64,000 nt of DNA. It comes from Lumbricus rubellus (Eukaryota > Annelida > Clitellata > Crassiclitellata > Lumbricidae). The stretch's first letter is position 1; each line of letters begins with the position of its first letter. The notes under the pieces are model-generated. The model did no database searches. It saw only the letters and a list, made by a program, of their open reading frames with translations, and was not told the origin of the DNA. The stretch covers positions 16,685,552-16,749,551 of the forward strand of contig OX243817.1 in NCBI GenBank assembly GCA_945859605.1, written 5' to 3'. Below are positions 11,110 to 22,900 of this stretch, one piece after another. The position numbers and the translations under genes were made by a program.

Positions 11110-12345
11110 TGCATGCAAAGTAAATAGTGATGCAATACCAAATGTGTCAAGTAAATAGTGATGCAATACCAAATGTGTCACGTAAATAGTGGTACAATAC
11201 CAAATGTGTGAAGTAAATAGTGGTGTAATACGAAATGTGTGAAATAAATTATAGAACAATTCCAAATGATGCCATGTGTTTAGTAAATAGTGGAACAATA
11301 CCAAATGTGTCAAGTAAATGTGAGGGAATTTAACGAAATGAGGCTTATATCGCATGCATGCAAATCAGAGATACAGTCAATTTTGTCTGAAAAGGGGTCA
11401 CCTGGTCGATTTTCTGTTTTTTGCATTTTCGTCTAGTACAATATCTCGTCTACATATTTTCTTAATATTATAGGCAATTTCGGACAGCAAATATTATTAA
11501 TTAATTTTTAATATGAATTAACTCCAGAAATGTTTAACTCAAAGTATCCATTTTAGCCTGATTTCATCGTCATGTTACGCGTGGAAATAACCTTAGACCC
11601 CATTAAAAATGGTATCGCCTGAAAGGTGGAGTTTTCTAGTCAGCATAGGTTCCTTTTGAAGCTGACATCTTTCTGTTTAAAATGATGTATTGGAAGTGGC
11701 ATTGTGTAGGACAATACTAGGCGTTGCTAAGGAGAAACAGACAAAAATCTTTCGTCGAAGTTTTCCGAAAGTTTGTGTAACTGAATTCTTAAGCTAAAAA
11801 TAGTCATAACTTTGTCAATTGACAATCAATTTTCATGTATGATGGCTCATTTTAACCAGAATTATGTGCACTAACTTAGGAAAACAAAACCTCAATTTTG
11901 ATTTTCCACCCCATATGCCTCATTATGTGACGCTCCCTCACAAATAGTGATGCAATACGAAATTTGTAAAATAAATAATAGAACATTACCAAATGATGCC
12001 ATGTGTTTAGTAAATAGTGGCGCAATACCAAATGTGTCAAGTAAATAGTGATGCAATACCAAATGTGTCAAGTAAATAATAGAACAATACCAAATGATGC
12101 CATGTGTTTAGTAAATAGTGGCGCAATACCAAATGTGTCAAGTAAATAGTGATGCAATACCAAATGTGTCAAGTAAATAGTGATGCAATACCAAATGTGT
12201 CAAGTAAATAGTGATGCAATACCAAATGTGTCACGTAAATAGTGGTGTAATACCAAATGTGTAAAATAAATAATAGAACAATACCAAATGATGCCTTGTG
12301 TTTAGTAAATATTGTACAATACAAAATGTTTCCATACATGTAAAG
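11110..12345. repeat. 31-bp minisatellite, split by an insertion
   Basis: Two blocks (about 11110-11319 and 11942-12345) of a tandem unit of about 31 bases built on GTAAATAGTGATGCAATACC and AAATGTGTCAA. A longer variant unit with ATGATGCCATGTGTTTA appears several times, giving a higher-order pattern. The two blocks are one array interrupted by the element at 11320-11941. Confidence 0.9.
11320..11941. mobile_element. 622-bp inverted-repeat element inside the minisatellite
   Basis: The element begins GTGAGGGAATTTAACGAAAT and ends with GCGTCACATAATGAGGC in inverse, sharing the pattern GTGAGGGA...ACRWAATGAGGC at both ends. The 4 bases AAAT occur at both junctions (11316-11319 and 11942-11945); removing the element and one AAAT restores the minisatellite unit GTAAATAGTGATG exactly. 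It has no ORF of note. A 4-bp duplication fits a few DNA transposon groups, and I cannot choose among them. Confidence 0.8.
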
Positions 12346-12349
12346 TGAA

Positions 12350-12872
12350 CAATGGCACAATATTACCATACATCTCTCTGTCCACAATTAGTCATGGTGA
12401 GTTCCTTTTTTGTTTGGTAGTGTTTACATCCTAAAGCAAATTAGCACAGACTTTTGCCTATGGCAAGAAGCCGCTCATTGCAAAGATGCTGCTGAAGGTT
12501 GCAAAACAATTTTCACAGTATTACGATCAGACTTGCTATCCACCAAACACAAGATGAGCGTAGTACTGATTAGCTGTCATGTCATCTGCCAAGCTGATAT
12601 ACGTTGCCTAAAAACAGGACAATATCGATTCAGGAAAGCAATTTCAGGCCACAGACATAATATATCAGCCTACCAAAGTCCATTGTTGCAAAATTTTCTC
12701 CTTTAAAAAATGCAAGAAAGTTTGCTTAATATGTTGTATGCCCAAAGTATTAATTAGTTACAGAACACATATATCCCCCCCCCCCCCACCAGAGGATCAA
12801 TTGGGTGTTAGTCTAACTAAAGTGTCAGCTTCTGCATCACCAATGACACAGTTGAACACCACAAAATTTGCC

Positions 12873-12932
<60 letters not shown>

Positions 12933-13560
12933 AGCTTCAACGTCTAAACAAAAGGATCGGTAAGTCGAAAACAATGCATTGACCTGATTAGACACTGGTG
13001 CAGAAGCATTGTAATTAAATTTATCGTCTGCTACAGCCGTGCGACGATGATGCAAGCACAGCAGGACAGAATGCTCAACAGGAAATGCCTCACAGTAAAC
13101 TAAAGCCTTTCAGGCGCTGGATAATATGCAGACAGCAACCAGGTGATACATTCAGCGCAGATAAACCCCCGTATATCTGTTCATATCCGGTGAGAAAACT
13201 CATCGGATATCCTGGCTGAGCACTCTCTAAAGCATCAATTTCAACCTGGGTGTCAGAATCGTCAAAGGCGATCGTAAAACCTTCTGCGAAGCCGACGACG
13301 ACGGCGCCAGGTCTGCCACACACTTGCAAAGCCCGGAATATTTACATGCCCGACGCCCAACCAAGACAACTGTAACCTTACGTATGACGACGACGCATGC
13401 TGCTGTACGACGGAAGAATACGTTGCAGGAGAGTCGGCAAAAGATTAATGCGCGCTATGAAAGTCACGACCACGCATCATTTCACGATCATCTCCGGCAC
13501 ACGTAACGTCGATCAGCGAAGCCACTTTGTGTTACCTAGCAACCGACGGCGGCGGCGGCC
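12350..13560. other. no confident gene; (AAC)n tract and GC-rich island
   Basis: An AAC repeat lies at about 12873-12931 (poly-Asn or poly-Val frames, not genes). From 13250 to 13560 the DNA is noticeably richer in GC and CpG, with a perfect RFX X-box-like site GTTACCTAGCAAC at 13531-13543. A minus frame at 13326-13093 (AVVVGFAEGFTIAFDDSDTQ) has no ATG at its start and I do not recognise it; it could be an exon, but evidence is thin. Confidence 0.4.
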
Positions 13561-14445
13561 AGTATTCAAACGGGTCATTCTTTACCGTTTGCTGCCTTTC
13601 CAAAAGTCTGTTAAACCATTTAGCCATCTTCAATGTGCGATCGTGAAACACACACATAAGGCCAGATGTCCATCATGTGTCGGTTTTTACATCACTTTGC
13701 CAAAGGTGACACGTTGCCTCCTGGTTGCCTAGTGATCTGCACAGTGTCCACGTGGTTCAACCTCACAGTCTTACAATTTCAAGAAGGAATACAACTGACA
13801 AGTGCGCATGCTGAAAAGGCTGCACAACTTGACTTCTGATTTCTCTGACTTATTGGATTCTGTTTTTCCTTTCATATGCTTTGACTTCGAATTCATTTGG
13901 CTTTGAGTAAACATCGATTGATGTCTAAAGTGAATTAAGATAATGGACTAACAAAAGAAATCCATCAATAAGATAACACATTCATAAATGTAATCCGCAA
14001 TATTCATAAATGTAATCCGCAATATTCATAAATGTAATCCGCATTGCTTCAACAGGTCATGGTTTAAATCAGCTGGGCACAACAAATGCTTGGCCTGTAA
14101 AATGGACATCAAGTGCTGTTAGATCTTCCAAGGGCATAGCCAGGAACAAGTTTTGGGGTTTCCATATACGGAGGAAATTTCGGAAATTAATTATTTCAAA
14201 GATTTTGAAGACATACAGCTCACTCCAGATACGCTCATGAATTTTTCCTCTAACCGAGTCCTACAAAAACTGAGCAAGGTTTTCATTCAAATTTGCTTAC
14301 TCTTGATGCAACTTGGTATGGACTCATGTTTGGCAAAATGAATTTGATTTGTTAGGGATGAATTTCTCAATCCTGAACACTGAACACACCTGTGTTCACA
14401 AACCGGCTTACCATATCATACTTCTATCATTGTATTCATCATCAA

Positions 14446-14486
<41 letters not shown>

Positions 14487-17400
14487 CCACCACCACCATC
14501 ATCATCATCATCAGTAGTAGTGGCAGCAGCAGCAGCAACGGCTGTAAATATATATTAATCATGCCATTTAGAACTCCTTGTATGCATATTTGTGCTAGAT
14601 TCATGGTTGCCAATTGTCAAGGCAGGTGGGCTAAGAACAAAGCTTTACAGGCGTTAATTCCAGCATATATATATATATATATATATGGCATCAGTTGAAG
14701 GCATAGAAGTGCTAGCGACAATCTATGTATAATTGTATATCAATCAAAAAGAAGTATACTTTCCTCAACACTTTGAAGACAAATGTAATTGGTGCACAAA
14801 AGGAATGGAACAAAAAAGCTGCTGCAGTGACAAGAGGTATGCAAGTAGCTCTGCTGAGCGACCGACAAAAAGGCAAATAAACACCTGAAGGAATACCACG
14901 ATACACACACTTAAAATCCACAGTGCCAACTCTGAATCTTCAAGGTTAGGTTAAAATAGAAACCACAGACTGAAAGTAAGTGATGAGGAATAGCTTGGCT
15001 GAAAACTTATGCAGTTGTGTAGACCAAATATGGTACCAAAGCTACGACAAGCAGATAATGGCCAAACAAAAGCAAGCACACGTATACACACAGTGCAGTG
15101 ACCCAAGAATCGTTAATAATCGAGTAGTACAGTAGGATGATGTAACTGTTGCACACATCAGAACACAGGCCACAGAATCAGACGAGTCTAATCTACAAGC
15201 ACAGGACAACTGAACGAGACTTGGAACGAGACCATGATGGCAGCAGCGACTTTAACAGACTGGATGAAGGCAGACTCACGTCAATCAGACTGAAGGGGGC
15301 TCGATGACCGGCGATCCCGCAACCACTGGAATCGGTGAAAAGCCGTGCAGCCGAGATAAGCGCACCGAATTCCACCAAGAGGAATCGGCTGATTGATGGG
15401 CGTGCGGCCGGCTTTTAAAATAATCGTCAGATGTCAAATTCCCAGGCGATGAGCTTTTGAGTCGGACCTTTCACGGAAATTTAGGACTCGCTGAATGGCT
15501 TGTCAGAAAGCGCAGAATTGGACTGCCAAACACAAACTCGTTCCGTCCGCTTTAGAATCGTTTTCTTTATTTATTTTACTTCTTATATATGCCGTTCAGC
15601 GGCACTCCGAAACTCATCCAGCTTAGATGAATGCATTTTCCAATAATAGTATTTGGCATTTTATGAGCACTTATGGCCCTGTGTCTAGCTCAAGATTATT
15701 GCATGCAAGAAAGGATTTTTGTTTATGGGATTTGACTTCAACTGAAAATACACTTTCTTGTCCATATTATAGTTGATACTCTTAGTCTCCTGTGTTGTTG
15801 CATAGATAGTGGGGCACAAAGAGAGTACCTAACAGACCTTGTAAATTGGGCCAGTGTTGGCAGCAAATAACAAGCCGTGACACTTAAGGATTGGAGTTCA
15901 GTTTCAAGAATATCAGAATGTTAGAGTTTCAAAGGTCTGTGAAAATACCATAATTAAAAACTTGCATCAGATTTAATCAGACATTGGGTATAGATAATTA
16001 AAATCATGTCGATCAAATGTGAATTTAAATAATTTTAGATTTCATTTTTGAATGGTTAAAAGTTGGAATAAAAATTGACTTGGAGCACTGGACTATAGTG
16101 CCGTCTATAGAATTGCCACTGCTGCTGTGAAAGTGCTGAATATGCAAAAAAACTTTGTTCAATGCCCAGAATCGGTTCATGCACAAATCCACAACTGCAG
16201 AATAACAGATTAAACAGTGGAGAACACTGATTTTGAATAGCAGAATGTCACTCTATGATGTAACTGAGTCCTCACAATTAGTCAGTGTTTGGGGCGCATG
16301 AGAAAACTGAAACCTAGTAGAATATTTGTGGAAACATGTTAACACGTCTTAAGTACTTACTAAAGAGGAGAAAAGTGATTTCTAACATGAATACATGATT
16401 ACAAATTAATCCTCTGGACAGTAATGCATACGAAAACACTTTAAAGTGAGTATTGCTCGGAAAAATACACCAATCTGAGACTCTTTTCTTTCTGTTTTGG
16501 CTGGAGTAGAATGCACAAGCGCTTGCAGTAAATAAGTAAACAATAAACATAGCCTGTTTAATTAATAATTACTTAACAATGCAGTAGTTTACACTGTCAA
16601 TAGAGCAGCATAATAAAAGCAGATCTTCCTGACCCTAAATTTCGTGCGAAGACGATGAAAGATAAGATACTTTTCATCACAACTCAGCTGGCAGTGTGAA
16701 ACACAGCTGATCATACATTACAGATGCCATGACTGAAGCAAAAACAGATGGAGCCACATCTCACTACAGTGCATGGCTTGCATGAGCCACGCAATATGCT
16801 GCTTCCTGTCTTCTCGCAAGACATCTCTATTTACAGCATATCCATTTACTACAATTTCAGTAGAAGCATTAATTAACACATGTGAGAAGAAGCCAGGTGG
16901 AAGTCTAGAGGGCAATTTAAGGGAAGCATGTGAACTGCATAAGTTGCTGCAGCAAAACAGGTAGCATTTTCAGAGAACCGTGAATAGGATTTAAATTAAA
17001 TTCTCATTTTCCGGCATAATTTAGCTCAGGTAGTTTAACTGTTCCAACTTTTCCAAATAAATATAATCGTTAATCATGGGTTCAAATCACAGAATAAATA
17101 TAATCGTGGGTTCAAATCCCAACAGTAGATCGCAGCATTTCTTCACATAATATATGCTTCTTGATAAATGATAATATTGATATTAAATACTGGTAATGGT
17201 ATATACAATACATTATACAATTTGCTCTACAGATGGACATTTTAATACTACAAATTGCATTTGTCTTGATGCTTATGCCTTTGACCAAAACTGAAACTCA
17301 GAGAATACGATAGAACCAGTGAGCACACATCACACGTGTGTATTAAGTGAATCAACGCTAGCAAATGGTTTCTATTAAGGGCTTAGCGGTGGAAGTGATG

Positions 17401-17630
17401 GTGTATGGTGCGTCTCCTGAGACTACTCTTTGAAAGGTATTCATAAAAGCATTGTATAAGAGTTCGATTATAAATACCTACAGGTATCATACACAAATTG
17501 GAGAATGATACAACATTCATCTGGTTTGACTTCACACATTCTAGTAGTTCTTTTAGGTATCACCTAGCCTACTACTTACTTGCTTATTTACTTACTTACA
17601 TACTTAAAAGTTATTATAGTAACTATATAA
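13561..17630. other. gene-poor stretch with simple repeats
   Basis: A 22-23-bp unit (ATATTCATAAATGTAATCC...) is repeated three times at 13980-14045. A TCA/CCA trinucleotide tract lies at 14434-14511 and a TA tract at about 14666-14686. A moderately GC-rich island sits at 15190-15500. I find no protein homology or splice-linked exons. Confidence 0.55.
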
Positions 17631-17633
17631 ATT

Positions 17634-18052
17634 AGACGTTAAAAATTTTTGTTGTCTTTCCGGTAACCCGACCGACCCATATTTACGGCTGCGACCCAAA
17701 CATTTTTTAAAATTAATATTTTTTTTTTAAAATTTAATAATTTTTGAATTTTTATTTTTTTTTGTATAAATTTTTTTTACACTTGTATTGACATAACAGA
17801 AAAGACGTCAACAAAATGAAATTAATAGGACTGTTTCTAGAGCAGTTTTAGGTGCAGACAGTCGGGAAATAGGCAGTTTATACTTGCTTAGAACACGTAC
17901 TTTGTTTCAGCATGCAAAGAAGACTAGTGGGGTATACTTTTTCGGATAGTCACTGCATAAAAATATTTTACCAAAATAAAAATATTTTTCGACTTACCTA
18001 CCCAATTTTTTTTTAGCTCTGTTACCGGAAACACAACTTTTTTTAGGCCTTA
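17634..18052. mobile_element. inverted-repeat element, copy A
   Basis: Ends carry TTTCCGGTAAC on the left and GTTACCGGAAACACAAC on the right, with T-rich spacers outside. A second copy, in the opposite orientation, lies at 33124-33567 and shares both the ends and interior phrases (TATACCCCACTAG, AGTACGTGTTCTAAGCA... in inverse). No coding capacity, so probably a MITE. No clear target duplication. Confidence 0.75.
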
Positions 18053-18639
18053 TGTTCTTCAACATAAGAGGGTGCAATTAATTGGAGGTAAATATTACTC
18101 CATGAACCAATAAAATTCTTGTACTTTCACAGTTTGTTGCAACGTATTTAATGTTTACTGCACCCATGGATACAGTAACCCTATGAGCTGCTTAGACGTG
18201 TAATTATGTGCGCTGCGCAATGTTGTACAGAAACCATATGTTATTGCTGATCAAGCGAATTGTAGTGGAGTTATCGTAATTGGGAACTACAAATTTCCAA
18301 AGTGCTACTCTAAATCTATGCGCAGACCACCAGATTATTCACAGGCGCTACTCCATGAGAGATCGATGGTTGTTCAAGAAATGGTTAATGGAAGATTCGA
18401 ATCTGGTAACCAGAGAACAGTGAAGGTAGGCAAAGGAGTGTGTCCATATGTGGGGAAGAAAAGGTAAATAAGTATAAGTATATTTTTTATTAACCCAGTT
18501 GCAGAAGAGCCACACTATGGTGTAGAAAACATCGTAGGGCAAACACAACATGAGTAGTAGGACCTAGAGCACATATAATAAATATATATACTAGATATAA
18601 ATATATATATATACATGTATATATATATATATTATTCCT

Positions 18640-18776
18640 CAGGGTGAGAATTGCCGGGGTTTGGGGGTTTCACCCCCCCCCCCAGTCTTTCTAAGAACCC
18701 CCATAGTAAAGTCGGTTTTTCACACCCCAATTCCAAGTGGAAACCCCCAGTTATTTTTTTCACAATTCTTACACTG
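18640..18776. mobile_element. 137-bp hAT-type MITE
   Basis: Ends CAGGGTGAGAATTG and CAATTCTTACACTG are inverse with two mismatches and are flanked by identical 8-bp duplications TTATTCCT (18632-18639 and 18777-18784). The interior is C-rich then T-rich, with several CCCCC blocks. Confidence 0.85.
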
Positions 18777-19512
18777 TTATTCCTCATGTCACAAATATAC
18801 TCCGTGAAGACGTAATTATGGGACGGTTTGCATTCAGTGATTCACAGAATCAGAACTAGCACTATGACATCCTGGCATGCACAAAAATCAGGACAAAAGT
18901 CATAATATTGTAATGCAATAATTATAATAAACTAGACTAATAAATATTACCTTTGATCTGAAACAGCTCTACCTACGGTTTTAAAAAACGGTCGCTGCGT
19001 ATTCAATAACTCGTCGAAAGTTGTAAACGTCCAATCGTAGGCCACATTAATGGTACCGGTATAGCAAGCTAGCAAGCTTAAAATGATAATATGCGGTAAA
19101 TTCCAAATTACGAGAGTTGCTTATTTAACGTTTGCATCACCCAAACTTCCCAGAGGCCTTAGCGAAGTGATCTGCGGGATCGTACTGAAAACATTTCGAT
19201 TTCGTGCTCGCTAGTCAATATCATATCATGGTTATGTGTAACTTTTAGGCAGAATGAAATTTACGGAAACGTTGTAATTCCATCAAAATACCGCAAAAAG
19301 GTGGAGTTGATTCCTTTTGATTGTAATGTATATAGCAGTGTTTTGACGTTTTCAATCGTCGCGATTTAACTTGTTTGCGTGATCTTTGTAAAATGGATCG
19401 CTTGTTCCAGCTGGCTTTGCTCACTTGATTTTCCATATTACTTGCTCTGAAATTATTACGTCTTATCTACATTCAGCCATACAAGTGTTGTCACTATTCA
19501 CTAACAAATACG

Positions 19513-19738
19513 GGCTTAGTTATAGTAAGCGGGTCCCTATGTGTTGGTTAGGGTCAGGTTAGGCATCGTGAGGGTCGGTTAGGGTCAGGTTAGGCATCGT
19601 GAGGGTAGTTTAGCGTCAGGTTAGGCATCGTGAGGGTCGGTTAGGGTCAGGTTAGGCATCGTGAGGGTCGGTTAGGGTTAGAAATAGGGTTAGTGCAGTC
19701 ATTCGTTAACATAGGGACCCGCTTACTATAACTATGCC
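19513..19738. mobile_element. 226-bp palindromic element with telomere-like core
   Basis: Perfect-but-one 30-bp inverted arms (left begins GGCTTAGTTATAGTAAGCGG, right ends CTTACTATAACTATGCC) are flanked by identical 8-bp duplications CAAATACG (19505-19512 and 19739-19746). Between the arms are about four tandem units of GGTTAGGGTCAGGTTAGGC and CGTGAGGGTC. It sits about 215 bases upstream of the MLX start codon. The 8-bp duplication suggests hAT or a similar superfamily. Confidence 0.85.
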
Positions 19739-19799
19739 CAAATACGGAAGATGAACAGGCGTTTCCAAATAAGGAGAAGAGGATGAGCTCAAGATGCAG

Positions 19800-19834
19800 T
19801 TCCTGCGGAAGATGGTTCCACTAGAGGAGCCGAC
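19800..19834 (+). other. possible MLX 5' UTR exon end
   Basis: The first coding exon follows a pyrimidine-rich tract and AG (TTTTTTAG, then AAATGG), so an upstream non-coding exon is likely. The best donor is GAC/GTAAGC at 19834/19835. Its start is unknown. An ATG at about 19793 in this exon would run out of frame with MLX after splicing and would act as an upstream ORF if transcribed. Confidence 0.35.
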
Positions 19835-19953
19835 GTAAGCAAAGCTTTGATTGAGCAGGTGCGCCTCGCATGGTGCTTTGATTTATTGATATAAACTTTA
19901 CTTTCCCAAGTCCACTTCAATATTTTTTACTTCTGTGTATTTATTTTTTAGAA

Positions 19954-22900
19954 ATGGCCGAGGGTAATTATGAGGAAAACTTTGCACACAGTAAGTTGTG
20001 ATGATGCCAACTTTATTAAAGTAGCATGTTCTGAGAGTTTCTTTTTGTTTCATACAACCACCAGGTGCGTGATTGTTGAAATGCTGCACTATTAAATATT
20101 TAAACCGCAATTCTTTTGAAATCTCAATTTATTGAGCCATCAGAATTGAATCATCTTGAAATATGCCCATCCAATGTAGTTGAACTTTTAGTTCTTAGTA
20201 GAAAGACTTACTTTCGAAAGCATGATACTTAATAGTAAACGTATTTGATTTTGTGTGCGAGTAATCTATGCATAGCTATGTGTATAGTATAATTACTGGC
20301 TTTCTGACACCGATGAGATATCAGGTTACATTAGTATTTAAAGTTTAATTGTTTACGTCGTGATCTGACTTCCAGTGTTCGTTGATGCCGTGTCACGTGG
20401 GCTAAAGATGGAACAGAACAGTCCAACAGCGAACGCATCTTTTCCATTTTCACGTGCAAGCAGTATTGGTTCAGTGAACGCCGTCAGCTGTTCATCTGCG
20501 TCCTCAACTCATAACACAGGTCAAACATTTCTCTCAATGTTGCAACGAAATGATGTTCTTGTATCTTGGAGTCTGAGCACAGTGTGTTGTTTTAAGCTAT
20601 GGAAGTTTTTGTGGTGTGTACCAGCGTTTTGTGAAATTTTTGTCACACATGTTTGGTGTGCTGGTGTAGAACCAAGAGCCTTTGTTACATCCTGAATCGT
20701 GAACGATGGTGCACAGTTTTAAAATCTGTTTGATGATGTGTACGCAACACCTTTCTGGCTTGAAGTTTGGCTCCATAAGTATTGTGGAAGTAACTTGCTA
20801 TGGTATAGATTTTGGTTAGGTTCTTATTTTGTGATATTTTTTATCTGCAGTTTCGTGACGATGCAGGGATGACGCTGGTTTAGAAGACTGCTTACTGCAA
20901 TCATCGATTGTAGTCATTTGATATCTTTAACTGATCACATCAATTGATTGGTACCATGTGATGTTTAATTAAATGATGGCATTTGTGGTTGAATGATTGC
21001 ATTGCAAGCTGGAGCTTGCTGGCTGAGACATTTTCGAGCAGAACTTATTTCAAAAGACTGATCAATGCTGTTACTGATGTCATCAAATGATGACAAGTGA
21101 CATATGATATCATCAGAGATCTGTTTCCTTACAGTGGTGTTACTTAGATAAACATGCAAAAGATTAATAATTTATACAGTGAGTATTTTTTTATATGCTG
21201 TTGTATTTTTAACTTCAGATGATGAAGACAGCGAGGGTCTTGTTCTGCCAACTTTGACTTACAAGGAGAGAAGGCGTGAAGCACATACGCACGCTGAGCA
21301 GAAGAGAAGGGATGCAATTAAAGTCAGTAACAAGCTATACACGGAAACCCTTCTAACATACTTCTGTCTAGTTTTAATAAATCACACTGGTACTTCTGTC
21401 ACTCTGTATCAGTCTTATTATCTGGAGCCCCTCCTGTGAAAACTCGATCAGCTGTAGTCAAAGTTAGTTCTTAAAATCAGTACAAAGAAACTGGTACCAT
21501 ATATGTGTCTTTACATTACTTGAGTCGTAATTTTTTTAGTTTCAGAGCCACAGCCAATTTACATGATATCCTAGAAGTGCTTAAAAGATCTCTTTTATAA
21601 TGTCCACAAAGACTAATAATGTTCAAACTATTCCACAATCACATAACTTCTTACTACTGCATTGCAGAATTTCTGTCATGTAGCATTCTCAGAAGCGTGT
21701 TAAATAGCTTGTGCAATGTGCATATGAACTTCGATTGTTTTGTTTAGTGTCTATTCAGATGTCCTTGCTCTAGGCACTACTTCCCTTCCAGTAATATTCT
21801 GCAACCTGTGATAAGTTTCTCCATATTATGCATTTGCATGATCTTGACTTGTAATTCACAATTCAGAGGAATTGTTGCTCATGTAATTCATGCATATTTG
21901 CTAGCATCCTAGCAAGGCTCGGCACTCAGCAATGCTACTAGCAGTGAATGCTTCTCATATCAGTGGCATTTTATTGATTTTGTGAAGTAAGTAAATAAGT
22001 AAGTGTGTACTTTGTTGAACCACCTGCAAACAAACGCGGGAGAGCATTGGATACAAACAGTCTAACAGTGTCTTGCTTCGCTTGTGCTCTCAGTTCCTTG
22101 AACTCTAGCGATCGTCATGACCAGTTTTCTCCACTGCTTTCTTTCTGATGTCGCTTCCCTTAGTTCTTCCAGATTCATTCCTATTGTTTCGTGAACCATA
22201 TCCAACCACCTTTTCCTCAGCCACCCTTGTTAACAGTGTACAATCATAAAATAATTATGAGAATTGGCAACAGATTTGTTTATGTGAGAGTTGTTGTTGA
22301 AATTTTTTTTCAGAAAGGTTATGACGAGTTGCAGTCAATTGTTCCGATGTGTCAGCAGACAGATGTCAATTCACAGAAGTTAAGCAAAGCAACTGTGCTT
22401 CAGAGATGTAAGCATGAAAACACCTAGCGGAACTATTTAGTTGCTGAATGACCTCGTTTCAGAGACACAATCTCTGAATCTGTGTCTTAATAAAAAAGAC
22501 TTTTCGAGTGGAAATTTCTATTGCCTAAAGCCCTGTTGACGAGCGATTTGACCATGAAAATTTTTCACATTGTGACCTTTCGGTCAATTCTTGACCTACA
22601 AACAATGTTGCCGTAGTCATCGTATAAACTAGATAGTGATGCGGTGTGAATTTGTCTGTCCACAGCAATTGACTACATCCAGTTTCTGATGCAGCAGAAG
22701 AAGAAGCAGGAAGAAGACTTGGAAAACCTACGTAAGGAAGTCACCGCACTCCAGATTATGAAGACGTTAGTATTTTTTAATCTTCTCTTAACTTCTAATT
22801 TTGATGACGATGCATAAAATTCTTTCATCTTGTTAAATAGATTAGTCTAATCGTAGGGCATTGCATGCTGGAATCAGATGGATTGAAATGATGTAACTGA

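Noticed and set aside
13093..13329. 79-codon minus frame beginning QVCGRPGAVVVGF
   Set aside because: It lacks an ATG, has a stop just upstream, no strong splice sites, and no recognised family. It is mentioned only as a possibility within the GC-rich island.
14313..14613. Ser-rich and Met-rich frames
   Set aside because: Translation of a TCA/CCA trinucleotide tract.
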